Shown one piece after another: positions 1 through 7,186 of a stretch of DNA of 10,600 nt. Every line of letters begins with the position of its first letter. The first letter of the stretch is position 1. The DNA is from Planctomycetaceae bacterium. Its GTDB lineage: Bacteria; Planctomycetota; Planctomycetia; Pirellulales; UBA1268. The stretch covers positions 1-10,600 of the forward strand of contig SIAG01000111.1 of NCBI GenBank assembly GCA_009691925.1. The letters are read 5' to 3'. Both the position numbers and the translations under genes were made by a program. A model generated the notes under the pieces. The model worked only from the letters and a program-made list of their open reading frames with translations, had not been told where the DNA came from and made no database searches.

Positions 1-1799
1 GGAAAACCGTTGCCGACCGCGAGGGCCGCATTCTTCCTGTAGTTGCCTTGAAACAACTGGTCCTGCATGGCCTTGATCGCCGCCAGCACCGGCGTTGGAT
101 CGGTGGTGGCCTCTCGCCACTCGTCTCGGACAATAGCGAGCATATCGGCAGGCAAACCGGCGTCCGGCTGACTCGTGGGCACGTTGCCCAGATCAGCCAG
201 CGCCTGCCCCAAGTCCGGAGCCACGACATGCGACAGCTCGAAAGAGACCCCATCATCACCGCTCGGGTGAGCATCGGCGACGCGGCCCGCGACCAACAAC
301 TCACCAGTAATCGGACTCGTCCAAGCGACCGCCACGGGGCGTTTCGGTCCCGGATGCACAAAGAACGAACGAGCGGGCAACCTCGTCCAGACTTGCAAAT
401 CCTCGGCAGCTGCATTCACGAAAACCGAAGGTTCGGAACCCAGGCTCCACGATTTCACCTCGCTCCTCCCCGCGCTGCTGTCGCGCGGTTCGGTGAGGAA
501 CGCCGGAATGGATGTCGTTTCCAGGAAGCTCCAACGGGCCTCGTGCTTGTCCGACCACGGGTTCCCCTCGAGCAAATTGGGCACCAGATCGGCGAGGCTC
601 CACGTTCGCTGATCGCCGCTGGTTGCACGGATCGTCCATTCAATGAGCGTGCTGTCGGCCCCGTGGTTTTCGTTCGGAAACACGGTCAGGAGGAGCATTT
701 CACCACGCTCGACCGAGACCTTGTGCTCGAAGGGAACAGAGCTTCCTTCTGCCACTTTGGACTCCGCGACGACACGTTTCGACGGAGCCCAGCGCGCCTC
801 GAGGACCTTCTTAGCCGATTGCAACGCCGTCTGTCGCCGTTGCTTCTCGGCTTCCGCCTGGATCGTTTTCTCGTACCACTGCTTCGACTGGACAATGACT
901 TCCGGAGGCGAAGCCGACTTGCCGTTGAGCCCTGTCCAAAGCGCCGCCAGATACGTCGCATTGAGCTTCTCCTCTGCGGCCACTCCAGCGATGTCGGCGG
1001 CCCCGCCGCTGGTGAGTCTGTCGCGATGCTTCAAGGTCGCCGCGAGATGCGCAGCCAGGGGCGGCTCTCCATTGGGTCCGGCATAGCGAGCGTAAAAACT
1101 GCGGAGCGGCTTGAGAGCCTCCTCGGTCCACTCCGGTCGTTCGGGGGAAGGGGAAAAACGAAAACCGCCGGGCATGAGCACGACCCGCGCGGCAACGTCA
1201 CGAGCGGTCTGGTGATAGCGTTCGACCAGCTCGGGAGTGACCGGCATCGCGTCGCCGACGTTGGCAAACCCCTCGCCGCCGACGCTGTCGACGGGAAACT
1301 CGCGGGCCTGGGTTGGCCGCATGTCAACGCCGGTCAGATCGCGGACGGCGTTGTCGTACTCCGTGTTGCTCAGCCGACGCAGCGTTACCTGCCCGGGATC
1401 ACCGGCCCTCGCCGCCGCCTCGGCATCGAGCGCCGCCGTGATCCAGCCCAACAGTTGTTCCCGCTCGGCCTCGCTTGGCTGCGGCGCGTCTTTCGGTGGC
1501 ATGTCGCCCAGTCGCAACCGGTCGGCGACATAGCCTAGCAGTTTGGGCTTGGCGAGGATCACCTCGACAGAGCCAAAGCTCGTGAGATCGAGCTCGTTAT
1601 CTATGGGAACCTTCCCATGACAGCTCCCACAGGTCTTCACGAGCAACGGCTGGATCTGCTTGGCAAACGATTGCGCGAGGCCGTCCGCACCGTGGGCCGA
1701 GGCCTCAAGAAGCATGAGACATGCAAGGAGCGACAGAGCGGAAAGGGATTTCCCGAGCCGTACTCGCAACTCTCCATTGGCATTTCGCGCGCAAATCAT
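1..1799 (-). CDS. Exported PSCyt1 / DUF1587 cytochrome-type protein, C-terminus cut by window start
   Basis: The minus-strand frame from ATG 1799 stays open to base 1 (599 codons), so the 3' end lies outside. GGAG at 1808-1811, 8 nt before the ATG, supports the start. Residues 1-37 form a signal peptide (basic start, hydrophobic ~18-32, AHGA near the cleavage site). A PSCyt1-like domain follows with CGSCH at 57-61 (c-type heme motif) and GDMPP at 98-102. Then comes a DUF1587-like domain (RRLSNTEYDNAVRDLTGVD, 141-159), a probable coiled coil with many Lys, Glu and Gln (~300-350), and a beta-rich region with HPGPKRPVAVAW (482-493) and GRVADAHPSGDDG (505-517). Known of the family: proteins starting this way often end in DUF1553; that part would be beyond base 1 and is inferred. 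It is the last gene visible of the leftward operon, 58 bp after the preceding gene. Biochemical role unknown; an exported heme protein is likely. Confidence 0.85.
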   Translation of the reverse strand, partial: MICARNANGELRVRLGKSLSALSLLACLMLLEASAHGADGLAQSFAKQIQPLLVKTCGSCHGKVPIDNELDLTSFGSVEVILAKPKLLGYVADRLRLGDMPPKDAPQPSEAEREQLLGWITAALDAEAAARAGDPGQVTLRRLSNTEYDNAVRDLTGVDMRPTQAREFPVDSVGGEGFANVGDAMPVTPELVERYHQTARDVAARVVLMPGGFRFSPSPERPEWTEEALKPLRSFYARYAGPNGEPPLAAHLAATLKHRDRLTSGGAADIAGVAAEEKLNATYLAALWTGLNGKSASPPEVIVQSKQWYEKTIQAEAEKQRRQTALQSAKKVLEARWAPSKRVVAESKVAEGSSVPFEHKVSVERGEMLLLTVFPNENHGADSTLIEWTIRATSGDQRTWSLADLVPNLLEGNPWSDKHEARWSFLETTSIPAFLTEPRDSSAGRSEVKSWSLGSEPSVFVNAAAEDLQVWTRLPARSFFVHPGPKRPVAVAWTSPITGELLVAGRVADAHPSGDDGVSFELSHVVAPDLGQALADLGNVPTSQPDAGLPADMLAIVRDEWREATTDPTPVLAAIKAMQDQLFQGNYRKNAALAVGNGF

Positions 1800-1857
1800 C
1801 TGATCGGCTCCAGATCGTGTTCGATGACTTTCTCTTCCCCATGGAATCTCGAGGAGG

Positions 1858-3081
1858 TTAATACTTCGGGAAGATGTCGGGGCTGGGAAAGCGCTCCTCG
1901 ATGCTGTCTCTGAGGTATTCTTCACGAGATAAATTGACAAGAGGCCAGCTCGTGGGTCGGACGCGGACGACGCGCCCTGGGCGGATGCCTTCGATGATCT
2001 GGTCCGTCTCGAAACGGATCTGAATGCCGCTGCTGCCCAGCGGGGCGTCGCCCGGAAGCCGGCTGACTTCCAGGATCGCTCCGCCGGAGGCCATGTGTGC
2101 GGGGCTGTAATCCCCGTGGGTGTGCTTCAAGGTGTTCTCGACCGAGTTCATCTGCGCTGAGCTGCCAGCCTTGAAGTCCGCGTAGAGCGCGGCGTCCATG
2201 CCGCCGAACAAGGTCGCGGTCACCTTCGCTCGACCGAACTTGCCGTACTCGACTTCATCCACCCAGGCAGGCATCCAGCGGCTGCGAATCAGTGCTTTGT
2301 ATGTCTCGGTTTGAATCCTGGTGGCTCGTTGCATGGCGGCCTCGTCGAGCCAGATGTCCGAGATGTGATACCGGAGAAAAACACCGTTGGGTGTCGGCTC
2401 CCAAGTCAGCCCGAGGAGAACCGCCTGGTCGCCGAGGGTTTTCTTTCCGCTCGCAGGCATAATGCCTTCTGCGATCAAGTCCTCGAGATTAAGACACTCG
2501 CGGCCGCGCCAGAATCGCGTAGCGGCGTTCGAGGTCAGTGATTCCACTTTGGCGTTGCCGTCGCCAACGGCTCGGGGCTCACGAGTGGCCAAGATCACCG
2601 CTTGATTCGCTTGAACATCGACCTCCTTCAGCTTCCACAGCATGCCTTCTCGAAGGCAGACACTCGGCTCGTCTTCGAGGAGCAGGACGTGATTCTCAGC
2701 CGGCCGCTCGGGGTTTCCCCTCGGGAGTACCGGCACGGAAGAGGTCTTCGGGTCGGGGGGAAGGAATGCTCGCACATGCATGACGGTGCTGAGCGGGACG
2801 TATCGAAGATCCGACGGCGCTCCGTGATACCTCACGATGCCGTAAGGAAGCATTGCGAACGGATGCGGAGCATTTCGGAAGAATTCACCGGGCGTTTCCA
2901 CGCGAAGACTGCCGCGCCGATTCGCGTGGTCTGCGAACGCCAGCACGCCCCGATACGTGTGTGCCATTTCCAGCGGCGGAAACTTTCCCGTCTCGGGACG
3001 GAACGGCTCGTCGGCTGCAACAAGGCTGCTGAGGAAGGAGAGGCCGAGCGAGAGGGCCGCGAGCCAGAGTACTTTGTGCAT
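1858..3081 (-). CDS. Exported hypothetical protein (407 aa), unknown function
   Basis: The frame is open back to 3240, but the start is placed at ATG 3081: the protein then begins with a clear signal peptide (MHKVLWLAALSLGLSFLSSL, cleavage probably after VAA at 21-23), and the longer version would overlap the preceding gene and put a non-signal-like stretch in front. No Shine-Dalgarno is evident before 3081, so translation may depend on read-through from upstream. The mature part looks beta-rich. Visible features are HPFAMLPYG (73-81), LLLEDEPSVCL (133-143), WKLKEV (149-154), FGGMDAALYADF (292-303) and a C-terminal RFPSPDIFPKY. No catalytic motif, heme site or membrane segment is recognised after the signal peptide. 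From memory it resembles planctomycete proteins of unknown function found near such cytochrome genes, but I cannot name a family. It sits in the leftward operon between DUF1552 and the second PSCyt1 protein, so it is probably a periplasmic partner of them. Confidence 0.8.
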   Translation of the reverse strand: MHKVLWLAALSLGLSFLSSLVAADEPFRPETGKFPPLEMAHTYRGVLAFADHANRRGSLRVETPGEFFRNAPHPFAMLPYGIVRYHGAPSDLRYVPLSTVMHVRAFLPPDPKTSSVPVLPRGNPERPAENHVLLLEDEPSVCLREGMLWKLKEVDVQANQAVILATREPRAVGDGNAKVESLTSNAATRFWRGRECLNLEDLIAEGIMPASGKKTLGDQAVLLGLTWEPTPNGVFLRYHISDIWLDEAAMQRATRIQTETYKALIRSRWMPAWVDEVEYGKFGRAKVTATLFGGMDAALYADFKAGSSAQMNSVENTLKHTHGDYSPAHMASGGAILEVSRLPGDAPLGSSGIQIRFETDQIIEGIRPGRVVRVRPTSWPLVNLSREEYLRDSIEERFPSPDIFPKY

Positions 3082-3180
3082 TGCTTGTCGTGCCGGGATT
3101 ATGGTTCGAAGTGGCTCGGTTCCAGGTTCATCGTCGGTTATCCCGCAAATTGGTGGAGCACGGCAGCAACCCACAGCAAA

Positions 3181-3198
3181 CATCCTGAAGGCAGGATG
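3181..3198 (-). other. Perfect 7-bp stem, 4-nt loop hairpin between two operon genes
   Basis: CATCCTG-AAGG-CAGGATG is a perfect inverted repeat located 11 bp downstream (leftwards) of the DUF1552 stop codon, inside the 127-bp gap before the next gene. On the transcript the loop reads CCUU. The bases after it do not form a convincing U-run, so it is a poor intrinsic terminator. It could be a partial terminator, a processing site, or a 3'-end stabiliser separating expression of the first two genes from the last two. Chance occurrence is possible. Confidence 0.4.
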
Positions 3199-3208
3199 AC
3201 GAACACGA

Positions 3209-4567
3209 TCACAGCTCGATCGCCTTGTTGCTATCGGCAAACGTGTCGGTCTCCACCCCCATTCGTCGCGCCATCAGCAGCAGCAGGTTGCTCATGTGCG
3301 CGCTTGGATCGGCGGGGCGGCTACAGAGAGAGTAGTGCTCGCCGGGGTGCTCAAGTTGATAGCCCTTGAAGTGGCCTTGATTGAAATCGAGATGAATGCC
3401 GTGCTTCAGGCCGAGATCCGAGCCGCCGGCGAGCACGAGCGGCAGGTTCGCGTTGCCGTGGCTGTGGCCGTAGGACATGCCGCTGCCGAAGAGCGACATC
3501 GTTGAGTTCAACAGCGGCCTGCCGTTGAGGTCTTTCGTCTCCGCGAGACGCGTGAGAAAGTAGCTGAATTGCTCGATGGCAAAGGTGTCGTAGTTCGTGA
3601 GTTTCTCCATGTAGCCCGCATCGCCGCCGTGATGGCTCAGTTGATGCCGCGATTCCGTGATACCGATCTCGGGGATTGCAAACGCATCGCCTTCGCCGCC
3701 CAGGCTGAACGTCGCTACTCGCGTCGCGTCGGTCTGAAACGCGAGCACGATTAGGTCATAGACGGTGCGGAAGTAGTCGCCTGCTTGCGTTTGAGGGATG
3801 TCGCGATTGGTTCGCTTGCGATCGTCGTCAGCGATACTCGGCAGGGGAGTATCAAGCCACGCATCGGCTCGACGCGTACGAACTTCCGCCTCGCGAACCG
3901 AGGTCAGGTATTGATCGAGCCGTCCTTTATCCGCCGTTCCCATAGCCTGTTCAAGCCGCCGCACTTCCGCGAGGTTGGCGTCGAGCACACTCCCCTTGTG
4001 ACGCAGTCCGCGCCGCTGAGCCGTCTTACCGCCTTTGGGTTCTTCGAACAGCGACGCAAAGATCTCGCTGCAACGCCGCATCGAAGGCAGCCGCACGCCG
4101 TCCGCCGTCCAGCCGAGCGATTCTCCGGTGAGGGCGATTTCCATCGACGCATAGCGTGTGTGCTGAGCAGTGATCTCGGCCATCTTCTGGTCGACGGAGA
4201 TCGTATTCTTATCCGCAGGCCCGAGTTTGCCGCCGGTCAGCCACACCGAAATGCAGTTGTGGTGATGGCTCAGGGCACCGGGATGATACAGCCCGCTGAT
4301 CGGCGTGATCACTTCCCGATGCTTTTCCAAGGGCTTCAGCGAGCGCGAGAATTGGTAGTCGCACCCCGGTGTGGTGATCTGGTAGTTTAACGAATGCACA
4401 CCGTTGGCAAGATAGATGAACGCACTGCGTTTCGGCATCTCTGTCTTCGTTTCAGCCGCCCGTAACGGAACCATGCACTCCAGGAACGGTAGCGAGATGC
4501 AGGTGCCCAACGCCCGCAGTGCCCGGCGCCGATCAATCAACCAGGACTGTGAAAGAAAGGTGCTCAT
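3209..4567 (-). CDS. DUF1552 domain-containing protein
   Basis: 452 residues, a usual length for DUF1552. The N-terminus has DRRRALRALG (12-21) followed by a hydrophobic stretch (LGTCISLPFLECMVPL, 20-35). This is the typical family start and resembles a weak twin-arginine signal, so export by Tat is possible. Family-type landmarks in order: FIYLANGVH (50-58), ISGLYHPGALSHHH (90-103), WLTGGKLG (109-116), LGWTADGVRLPS (151-162), the central FSLGGEGDAFAIPEIG (287-302), SRHQLSHHGG (306-315), and MSLFGSGMSYGHSHGNANLP (357-376). The His clusters could bind metal, but this is inference. AAGGAG (4575-4580), 7 nt before the ATG, fixes the start. It begins 24 bp after the stop of the DUF1592-type protein. 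That pairing is the standard arrangement in planctomycetes and points to a joint but uncharacterised extracytoplasmic function. Confidence 0.93.
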   Translation of the reverse strand: MSTFLSQSWLIDRRRALRALGTCISLPFLECMVPLRAAETKTEMPKRSAFIYLANGVHSLNYQITTPGCDYQFSRSLKPLEKHREVITPISGLYHPGALSHHHNCISVWLTGGKLGPADKNTISVDQKMAEITAQHTRYASMEIALTGESLGWTADGVRLPSMRRCSEIFASLFEEPKGGKTAQRRGLRHKGSVLDANLAEVRRLEQAMGTADKGRLDQYLTSVREAEVRTRRADAWLDTPLPSIADDDRKRTNRDIPQTQAGDYFRTVYDLIVLAFQTDATRVATFSLGGEGDAFAIPEIGITESRHQLSHHGGDAGYMEKLTNYDTFAIEQFSYFLTRLAETKDLNGRPLLNSTMSLFGSGMSYGHSHGNANLPLVLAGGSDLGLKHGIHLDFNQGHFKGYQLEHPGEHYSLCSRPADPSAHMSNLLLLMARRMGVETDTFADSNKAIEL

Positions 4568-4574
4568 CGCGATT

Positions 4575-4580
4575 CTCCTT
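4575..4580 (-). promoter_or_regulatory. Shine-Dalgarno for the DUF1552 gene
   Basis: AAGGAG on the minus strand with a 7-nt spacer to ATG 4567. It lies in the 24-bp gap after the upstream stop codon, so the two genes are almost certainly on one transcript. Confidence 0.8.
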
Positions 4581-4591
4581 GTCAGAGTTTC

Positions 4592-7021
4592 TTAGCGTTT
4601 GCGCATCAAGTCAGACATTGCCACGGCGCGGATGATGTCTTTGATTCGGTATTCGTTCTTCTTCGCTTCGGCTTCGATCTGCTCCACGTCGGCTCGATCA
4701 TCGACCGTGAGTACTCGGCGGAGGGCGTAAGTGCAGAGGTGCTCGATGAAGGCTCGGGCGATGGCGCTGCGGTCTTCGATGAGCAGCGTTTTGAATTCGA
4801 TCGAGTCTTTAAACGAGCGGCCGTCAGCCATCTCCCCGGAAGGGTCCACGATCGGATTTTCGCCGATGCCCGTTGGCACAAGTTCGCGAGTGCGCCATTG
4901 GCCAACGGCGTCGTATTGGTCGAACGCCAATCCCAGCGGGTCGATGGTACGATGGCACGCGGCACAACTGGTATTCTTGGCGTGAGCTTCGATTCGCTGG
5001 CGGATCGTGATCTTGTTTCCAGTCGGCGGAATCGGTTCGATCGGATCGACGTTGGCCGGAGGAAGAGGAGGAGTCTTGTTGAAGATCGCTTCGCTGACCC
5101 ACACGCCCCGATGCACCGGTCGATGCCGAGTCCCATCCGACGTCAACCCGAGCACCGCGCCCATTGTCAGCAGTCCGCCTCGATGATCTTCCGGCTTGAG
5201 AGCGACTCGCTGAAAGCCGCCCGTCGTCGGTTCAGGTAGTCCGTAGAAGTCACAGAGCCGGGCGTTAGCCATCGTCCAATCGGAATCAATAAAACTGTCG
5301 ACCGGCATGTTTTTCGCGAACATCTCGCGAAAGAACTCGGCAGGCTCGGCACGCAGGCTCGTTTCGAGCCATGCGTCGTAAGTCGGGTACAGCTTCTTAT
5401 CCGGCGGGAACATTCCGAGCCGATGCAGTTGCAGCCATTGCCGCACGAAGTCGTTGATGAAGCGATTCGTCTTGCCGTCGGCGAGAAACCGGTCGACTTC
5501 TTTCATCAGCCCGTCGTTCTGCAGAGCACCACTTCGCGCCTCAGCCAACAGCCCATCGTCGGGCATCGAGCTCCAGAGGAAGTACGACAGCCGCGACGCG
5601 AGTTCCGTATCGTTGAGCCGTTCGCGGGTGACCGGGTCACCTTCCACGAGATAGAGAAAGTGTCGCGAGGTGAGCACTCCCTGCAGTGCGACTCGATAGG
5701 CGTCGGCAGGCTTCTCACCGGCATCACGTTCCGATCGATAGGCCTGCAAGTAATCCGATAGGTCGTCCTTCTTAACCGCTCGCCGCCAAGCTCGTTCGGC
5801 GAACCGCTGCAAGTGCTCGGCGACCACTTCGATCGTCGCGTCATCAGGCGGCAGCAGACCGTTGCGTCGCGATCTTTCCGCTTCGGTTTCGAGCGGTCCT
5901 TCCCATTCGATCCAATCCAGCAGCACCGTGGAAAAGAGTCCGTTTCCTTTCTCGTCGAACATCTGCGGAGCGTTCGGCTCGAGCAGTCGCGATTCGCTGC
6001 TGTGCGTGAAGATGTAGCTGCCGCTGTTGAGTGCGTTGCGGAAGGCTGCACCGGCCCGACGATCAACGACATCGGTCGCGACGACGCAGACGTCGAGCGA
6101 CATTGGCATTTCCAGAAACACTTCAAACTCATGCACCTGCGGGCTGTTCTCGGGGGCCGTGATGTCGAATTCTACGAGTCCGTCGACGGTCTCTTCTCCG
6201 GTCCGCCTGCCGATGCTGAGGTGCGCCGTCTGGCCGTCGATCGGACGAATGCCGCTGGCCTGAATGCGGACTTTGTAAAGCCCGCTGTGCTCCGGACCGA
6301 TCTCGCCAAACCAGTTCGGCGAGAGCGCCTCATGCACGTTGCCCGGATAGAGCAGCTGCCGCAGAGGTCGCTTGATACCGAACCGGTCCAGCACTTCCTG
6401 TTGAGCCTTTCCGCCGTTGTAACGCAATTCGGCGGCGGTCTTGCGAACCTTACGAGCGTCGCCCGATGAAACACGAAAGGCACGATCCAGCACGAGTCCC
6501 GCCGCGCGGTAGTAGCGATCGACATGTGACGCCGAAAGCGTTAACTCGGACCCAATCCTCTCGAAGCCGCGCCACAGCGTGTCTTCGTTCAGCTCGCCTG
6601 GTTTGGCTGGATCGTAGCGCACTCCGAGCAAGTCATAGACCGTGTTTTGATATTCCCTGCGACTGAGCCGATAGTGAACCACCGCCGGCCGCGCCGCCAT
6701 GCGCGCCGCCCGACTCTCTTGGATGAGCGAATCCAGATTCGAGACGAACGCTGCGATCTCGGACTGCGTTGGCCGGGGCTCTTTCTCCGGAGGCATTTCA
6801 CCACGGTTGACCCTCTCGAGGGCTTCTGCCCAGTTGTGGCTGTCGAAGCCCGCCTTGAAATCGCGCGACAGCCGGTCGATCCGGATATCTCCCTCTTCCT
6901 TCTGCGGGCCATGACAGCGGACGCAGTGCTTCTCCAAAAACGCTTCAAACGGCTCGGCTCCGTGAACGGCACGACCGAAGCCGAGGCAAGCGGCAAAAAG
7001 GAGCCATTGTCGGACAGGCAT
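4592..7021 (-). CDS. Exported di-CxxCH protein with DUF1587-DUF1595-DUF1592-DUF1588-DUF1585
   Basis: 809 residues from ATG 7021. The frame continues to 7117, but 7021 is preferred because AAGGA lies 9 nt upstream (7031-7035) and the protein then opens with a signal peptide (MPVRQWLLFAACLGFGRAVHGA, 1-22). Domains in order: a PSCyt1-like segment with CVRCH (33-37) and GEMPP (74-78); DUF1587 (~115-180, RREYQNTVYDLLGV at 121-134); a beta-rich region with HLSIGRR and a second stretch VFLEMPMSLDVCVV (~240-320); DUF1595 (~398-460); DUF1592 (~469-595, ELASRLSYFLWSSMPDDGLL); DUF1588 (~603-710) containing a second heme-type motif CAACH (686-690) in the usual CAACHRTIDPLG context; DUF1585 (~733-806). 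Both CxxCH motifs suggest covalent heme outside the cytoplasm. The full domain set is intact, and it is probably the first gene of the leftward operon, paired with DUF1552. The substrate and redox role are unknown for the family. Confidence 0.93.
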   Translation of the reverse strand: MPVRQWLLFAACLGFGRAVHGAEPFEAFLEKHCVRCHGPQKEEGDIRIDRLSRDFKAGFDSHNWAEALERVNRGEMPPEKEPRPTQSEIAAFVSNLDSLIQESRAARMAARPAVVHYRLSRREYQNTVYDLLGVRYDPAKPGELNEDTLWRGFERIGSELTLSASHVDRYYRAAGLVLDRAFRVSSGDARKVRKTAAELRYNGGKAQQEVLDRFGIKRPLRQLLYPGNVHEALSPNWFGEIGPEHSGLYKVRIQASGIRPIDGQTAHLSIGRRTGEETVDGLVEFDITAPENSPQVHEFEVFLEMPMSLDVCVVATDVVDRRAGAAFRNALNSGSYIFTHSSESRLLEPNAPQMFDEKGNGLFSTVLLDWIEWEGPLETEAERSRRNGLLPPDDATIEVVAEHLQRFAERAWRRAVKKDDLSDYLQAYRSERDAGEKPADAYRVALQGVLTSRHFLYLVEGDPVTRERLNDTELASRLSYFLWSSMPDDGLLAEARSGALQNDGLMKEVDRFLADGKTNRFINDFVRQWLQLHRLGMFPPDKKLYPTYDAWLETSLRAEPAEFFREMFAKNMPVDSFIDSDWTMANARLCDFYGLPEPTTGGFQRVALKPEDHRGGLLTMGAVLGLTSDGTRHRPVHRGVWVSEAIFNKTPPLPPANVDPIEPIPPTGNKITIRQRIEAHAKNTSCAACHRTIDPLGLAFDQYDAVGQWRTRELVPTGIGENPIVDPSGEMADGRSFKDSIEFKTLLIEDRSAIARAFIEHLCTYALRRVLTVDDRADVEQIEAEAKKNEYRIKDIIRAVAMSDLMRKR

Positions 7022-7030
7022 CGGATTCGG

Positions 7031-7035
7031 TCCTT
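7031..7035 (-). promoter_or_regulatory. Shine-Dalgarno deciding the start at 7021
   Basis: AAGGA on the minus strand, 9 nt before ATG 7021. It favours this start, which gives a proper signal peptide, over the in-frame ATG at 7117, which would add 32 residues in front of it. Confidence 0.6.
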
Positions 7036-7130
7036 GCGGCTTTGGGTGAGTCCCGGTCCAAAAATCGCTGGCACGGCTCGCCGCCCCGTGAACGGTGCCG
7101 CTGCCGGGCAAACACATCGTGCCAGACGGC

Positions 7131-7149
7131 GCCCGATCCTTTTTCGGGC
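7131..7149. repeat. Inverted repeat GCCCGA / TCGGGC in the divergent promoter region
   Basis: GCCCGA (7131-7136) and TCGGGC (7144-7149) are perfect inverted copies separated by 7 nt and end 6 bp before the -10-like patch. The position suits an operator for a dimeric regulator or, less likely, a leader hairpin. The plus-strand run TCCTTTT is in the loop, not after the stem, so it is not an intrinsic terminator. Confidence 0.35.
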
Positions 7150-7173
7150 AAAGTTATTATACTGAGTGCCCCT

Positions 7174-7178
7174 GGAGG
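7174..7178 (+). promoter_or_regulatory. Shine-Dalgarno deciding the start at 7187
   Basis: GGAGG with an 8-nt spacer to ATG 7187. It lies inside the reading frame that would begin at GTG 7166, which has no comparable site in front of it, so ATG 7187 is the better start. Confidence 0.7.
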
Positions 7179-7186
7179 CCGCCCGC

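Larger units (their letters stand above)
7022..7186. promoter_or_regulatory. Divergent intergenic region with two overlapping -10-like boxes
   Basis: 165 bp between the divergent start codons at 7021 and 7187. Bases 7156-7161 read TATAAT on the minus strand, and bases 7158-7163 read TATACT on the plus strand, so one AT-rich patch in GC-rich DNA can serve as -10 for both operons. I see no good TTGACA-like -35 at about 17 bp on either side and no extended -10, so promoter strength or dependence on an activator is unclear. A plus-strand start near 7170 would give a very short leader; a minus-strand start would give a leader of about 130 nt. The octamer CGGGCAAA occurs at 7105-7112 and 7145-7152. 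Confidence 0.4.

Noticed and set aside
48..1538. A 496-codon plus-strand open frame
   Set aside because: It lies exactly codon-over-codon opposite the leftmost minus-strand gene, whose translation has a signal peptide, CGSCH and a DUF1587 motif. The plus-strand product is Arg/Gly/Pro-rich with no recognisable domain.
1800..1857. Possible terminator or promoter in the 58-bp gap before the leftmost gene
   Set aside because: Only short partial inversions are present, with no U-run and no paired -35/-10 boxes; the ribosome site of the next gene explains the useful sequence.
3082..3240. N-terminal extension of the 407-residue exported protein to ATG 3240
   Set aside because: It would overlap the DUF1552 gene by 32 bp and bury the clear signal peptide 53 residues inside the protein.
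2602..3369. A 255-codon plus-strand open frame
   Set aside because: It crosses the antisense of two supported minus-strand genes and their gap, and its product has no domain or ribosome-site support.
7022..7117. Start of the large di-CxxCH protein at ATG 7117
   Set aside because: The extension lacks signal-peptide character, and the internal ATG 7021 has both a Shine-Dalgarno and a proper signal peptide.
7166..7186. GTG start at 7166 for the helical repeat protein
   Set aside because: The GGAGG at 7174-7178 is correctly spaced for ATG 7187 and lies within this short extension.
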